A stretch of 64,000 nt of DNA from Perognathus longimembris pacificus (lineage: Eukaryota; Chordata; Mammalia; Rodentia; Heteromyidae), in contig NC_063168.1 of NCBI RefSeq assembly GCF_023159225.1, positions 51,725,377 to 51,789,376 of the forward strand. Direction: 5' to 3'. The notes under the pieces were generated by a model, which worked only from the letters and a program-made list of their open reading frames with translations, was not told the origin of the DNA and ran no database searches. A program made the translations under genes and the position numbers. Below, in pieces: positions 60,380-64,000 of the stretch. Position 1 is the first letter of the stretch. Each line of letters starts with the position of its first letter.

Positions 60380-60575
60380 TGTTTTTGGCAATATGGGTTT
60401 TGAACTCAGGGCCTTGCTTAGCTGGAGCTCTACCACTTGAGTCATTCCTCTACCCCTAGCTTTTAAAAAGTCTAGTAAACTTATTGGCCCAGACTGGCTT
60501 CATACTTCAGTCCTATAAACACCAATCTCCCGAGTAGCTGAGTACAGGTATGAACCATGGTACAATGCTTGGTTT
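60380..60575 (-). repeat. B1-ID composite SINE, diverged
   Basis: The ID-like half has GAACTCAGGGCCTTGCTTAG, followed by the B1 half with CCCGAGTAGCTGAGTACAGG, in reverse. It ends directly at the target site of the L1 that follows. Confidence 0.72.
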
Positions 60576-60592
60576 AAAAAATTCCAGCTTAA

Positions 60593-61764
60593 CCAGCACA
60601 GCAACAGACAAAGGCCTAATATCTGTCATCTACAGAGAACTCAAAAAAACTAAGCCCCTCCAAGCCCAGTAAACCAATTAGAAAATGGGCAAAGGAGCTA
60701 AAGAGAGACTTCACAAGAGAAGAGATAAAAATGGTAAAGAAACATATGAGGAAATGCTCAACATCCCTGGTAGTAAAGGAAATGCAAATAAAAACAACCC
60801 TGAGATACCACCTCACTCCAGTTAGAATGGCCTATACTCTGAACTCAGGCAACAACAAATGCTGGAGGGGGTGCGGGGAAAGAGGAGTCCTCCTCCATTG
60901 TTGGTGGGAGTGCAAATTAGTACAACCACTTTGGAGAACAGTATGGAGGTTTCTCAAAAAGCTCAATATAGACCTACCCTATGACCCAGCCATACCACTC
61001 CTAGGCATCTATCCTGAACAGCAGGTCCCAAGATATCAAAAAGACATTTGCACTTCCATGTTTATCGCTGCACAATTCACAATAGCCAAAATATGGAATC
61101 AACCCAGATGCTCCTCCACAGATGAATAGATCCAAAAAATATGGTACCTATACACAATGGAATACTACATAGCGATTAGGAACGGTGAAATATTGTTATT
61201 CGCAGGGAAATGGTCAGAACTTGAACAAATAATGTTGAGCGAAACAAGCCTAGAACACAGAAAACAAAGGGGCATGATCTCCCTGATATATGACTGTTAG
61301 GATGGGGTGACGGAGAGACAGTAGAGACCAGGTCTGTGAAACCAAAAACTGCTTGTCAAATGGTATTTTCCACAGGATTGGGTCAGCGACTCAACACTAT
61401 GTAACTAAAACCAAACAACTACTCAACATATAAAGGTCAAAAATTGCCCTCTCAGTGGAATACAATAGCTCAAAACCTATGTATGTACGTTCATATAAGA
61501 CTACTGTCGACATATTGTCTAATGTCAACATTACATTTAAAGCCCTAGGCGAATTTTCTTTGGCATAGGCCACGTGGCTACTGTATATATTCTTGATACA
61601 TTGTGTATTGTATATATGTCTACCTGACCTAGGGAAGGGAAAGAAAAACAGGGTGTAAGATATCACAAGAAATGTACACACTGCCCTACTATGTAACTGT
61701 ACCCTTTTTGCACAACACCTTGTCAAAAAAATTTTGTTTAATTAATAAATAAATTACAAAAAAA
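60593..61764 (+). mobile_element. 5'-truncated L1 with target-site duplication
   Basis: Holds the C-terminal part of L1 ORF2 and the 3' UTR. Recognisable ORF2 segments include [37 protein letters not shown] and YDPAIPLLGIYP. The frame is open from 60731 to a TAG at 61127-61129, where L1 usually has Trp (DEW-I). After it the frame continues as IQKIWYLYTMEYYIAI to the natural stop near 61300. An upstream frameshift also exists before 60700. The 3' UTR ends in AATAAATAAATTAC and an A-tail. The flank TTCCAGCTTAA, preceded by A's, is duplicated at 60582-60592 and 61765-61775. The element cannot move autonomously. Confidence 0.93.
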
Positions 61765-62733
61765 TTTCCAGCTTAAAACAACTCCAGAGAACTACATATA
61801 TGGGGAAAATAGAAAATACTGGTGGGGAGGTGGGGGAGGGCTGGGCAGAAGTAGGAGGGAAGAAGATAGGTCTGCCATTTTAACCTGCAAATAGAACTGG
61901 AAGAGTGCTAAAACAAGAACGATGTGAGAGTTCTAAAATAAAAGCATGCTCTGAAAAAAGCACTGTGCCACAAATTTCCAAAATGAAAATCTGAGGCCTA
62001 TTAGTAAAAAAGCACTCTATTTCTCCCACGGCATAATGTCAATGTTACTGCACAATCATCTCTATGCATGGCGAAGAGAATAGGGACCCATTCTATTTAA
62101 TGCCTCTCAGACACATTTATTTCAATAACTGTCACCTTTAGAGGACATATGCAACTGTGCCCTTTTATGATTCCTCCTGTCATTTCCTTTTGAACTTCCC
62201 AGATCAGGTGTTTGGGGACCTGTTCAGAGGACTAATGGGTAATAAGTTATTTATACACCTGCCAATTTTCTAAATCAGTGGTGGCACCAAAGTATGACTT
62301 TAAGGGACTGAAGCACTAGTGCTATGATATCCATCAGTTCCCTCATACAATCTCCCATCACTAGAAAATGCACAGTCTGGCTAGCCACCCCTCCTACCTC
62401 TTCTACACAAAAATCAAAGGGCCTCCCTACATCACCACCACCAAAGGAGATACACTCTGTTTTATAAATTAAAGCCAACTTGAGATTATGCTGATGACAC
62501 ATTCCCCTGGCTCACAGGCATTCTGATTCTAAGCTTTCAGAGAGAAAAGGAACAGGTTTGAAGAACTGTGTGTAATTGACAGGAGTTGGCAGGGGAAGTG
62601 CAATTCACCCATTACAGGCATCATACTATAAAAAAAAAATCAGGTGAGTATCGCTGCTTGAAGTTCCTTTCAACTCCATGAATCTTTGATTCTACCTGGG
62701 TTTTCCCATTTGCCATTTCCAATTTGAGTTTCT

Positions 62734-62737
62734 CATA

Positions 62738-62797
<60 letters not shown>
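62734..62797. repeat. (AT)n microsatellite
   Basis: About 64 bases of alternating AT with one CA interruption. The Tyr/Ile frame across it is an artefact. Confidence 0.96.
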
Positions 62798-62798
<1 letters not shown>

Positions 62799-63625
62799 CC
62801 CTTGAGGAAAAAAAAGGAAGGGAAAACAACATGACTTTGATGTCTCTTCAAGCCATCTTCTGGATTTCTGGATTTTTCACTTTTACTGATGCATAGTAAA
62901 TGGCTACCTTGTATCTTTTGGGTTTTTTTGTTTCTTCCTTTCTTTCTTTCAAAGGCCTAAGAAAAAAAGAAAGAAATGAAAAAAACACACCAGGTTTTAG
63001 AGCAGCTCATGTTAGCAGTCACTGTTGCTTTTCCTATCACTCTTTCATTTAGCCTATTTCTTTATTTTTTCCAACACTTGTGACTTTTAATTTCCTTCAA
63101 CAAATATCGTCTGGGCACCAGGCAAATCTACATAATATGTCAGGGCCTAAAGATTAAATCACCTGAAATAAATGATTTTTCATTCTCAAACACTGAGCTC
63201 CAATTGGCCCAGGTTCAGTGATTCCAATTGGCCATCCTAATTTTTGTTTCTTCCCTGCAGTTACCTTCTGCTATATGAAATTATTACTCCAATGATCTCT
63301 TCCATAATTTTCCCATCACATGACAAGTGATCAATTTTGTGCTTTCTCTAGAAAAACTTCATGGAGTAATATTTGACAGTATGTTCACACTTAAAATTGT
63401 ATGCCAATCATCAGTCTGCCTATAAGCAATTTTCTAAGTTTTGAGAGCTTAAAATTTTAAAATGTAGTCAAACTCAAGTTAGCCAATACCTGTCCCCACC
63501 AGCTCAGAGCCCCTTCTTCTCTGTTCTAAGGATGGGAAGGAAAGCTTAGTCCCAGGGACCAGGAAGATTTAGCACTAGTTGTTTTGTTTTTTGTTTTTTA
63601 ATTTTCACTAAGTAGCCTCTTATTT

Positions 63626-63658
63626 AAAATAATAATAATAATTAATAATAATAATAAT
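63626..63658. repeat. (AAT)n microsatellite
   Basis: AAT units with one ATTAAT interruption. Confidence 0.92.
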
Positions 63659-63659
63659 C

Positions 63660-63850
63660 TTAGGCAGGAAAGTCTGTGAGACTCTCATTTCTTCTTTTAA
63701 AAAAGAATTGTGATGAGTACATTTCTTTTTGAGCAGTGTCAACCCCTCCCTCATTTTCTCCCCATTTTTCCCCTTCCAGCGCCCTCCCTCTCATTTCCAG
63801 CATACTGTCTAGTGAGTGACACTGCTGAATATCTAATGAAGAAAAAAAAA
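63660..63850 (-). mobile_element. L1 3'-UTR fragment beside a broken SINE
   Basis: About 63710-63840 has GTGATGAGTACATTTCTTTT and CCCCTCCCTCATTTTCTCCC, then TACTGTCTAGTGAGTGACAC. This matches the reverse L1 3' UTR seen at 4990-5110. Just before it, AGGCAGGAAAGTCTGTGAGA is the B1-Geo linker region on the plus strand. Confidence 0.75.
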
Positions 63851-63854
63851 CCAA

Positions 63855-63970
63855 AAAGTCAGAGTGTAGCAATGGCTCAATAGGTAGAGTGCTACCATTG
63901 AGAAAAAAAAAAAACTCAGGGACAGCACCCAGGCTCTGAGTTCAAGCTCCAGGACATCAAACAGTAACAG
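63855..63970 (+). repeat. Geo half of a composite SINE
   Basis: It has GCAATGGCTCAATAGGTAGA, GTGCTACCATTGAG, and CTCTGAGTTCAAGCTCCAGG. It probably belongs with the linker fragment at 63660-63690, split by the L1 fragment. Confidence 0.78.
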
Positions 63971-64000
63971 TGGTTTATGATGGAGTGAAGTAAACGCCCA

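Noticed and set aside
60000..64000. TMEM178A exon 1 or its promoter CpG island near the window end
   Set aside because: No GC-rich stretch or matching N-terminal peptide is visible; intron 1 evidently continues past the window.

Overview
This window is mammalian nuclear DNA and carries part of one recognisable protein-coding gene. Minus-strand exons at 29332-29445, 26488-26625 and 15706-15947 encode the C-terminal ~164 residues of TMEM178A. Splice sites and codon phases agree at every junction. The first exon is missing, so almost everything above 29446 is intron 1, and everything below 15706 is 3' UTR followed by downstream intergenic sequence. In human the next gene on that side is THUMPD2 (known synteny); none of it was recognised here.

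The repeats identify the host group. The window holds at least six full-length copies of a dimeric SINE whose left half is tRNA-Ala/ID-like and whose right half matches the Geo monomer. This IDL-Geo family is described only from the rodent superfamily Geomyoidea (kangaroo rats, pocket mice, pocket gophers). Many other SINEs join a 7SL/B1-like left half to the same Geo right half or to an ID-like right half. Rodent MaLR LTRs, a plain ID element and a young rodent-type L1 lineage fit this assignment. The species cannot be fixed from the sequence alone.

Layout: 1-14 kb is intergenic, with B1-Geo SINEs, a pair of related ERV LTRs (4.45-4.76 and 6.59-6.88 kb) and an L1 with an inverted 5' part (4.9-5.9 kb). 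A second 5'-inverted L1 lies at 14.04-14.64 kb, just past the TMEM178A 3' end. Intron 3 (15948-26487) holds two MaLR LTRs, a nested SINE, a long TTC/ATC microsatellite and a possible decayed retrocopy. Intron 2 (26626-29331) holds another nested SINE. Intron 1 (29446 to the end) holds the rest: SINEs, MIRs, old and young L1 fragments, a G-rich tetranucleotide array, an 83-bp tandem repeat, and a 5'-truncated L1 with target-site duplication at 60.59-61.76 kb.

No operon, CRISPR array, tRNA/rRNA gene or novel gene system was found. The most notable items are the nested insertion history of the IDL-Geo SINEs, the exchange of left monomers onto the Geo right monomer, and two independent twin-primed L1 insertions. 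Most open frames in the window are chance or repeat-derived.
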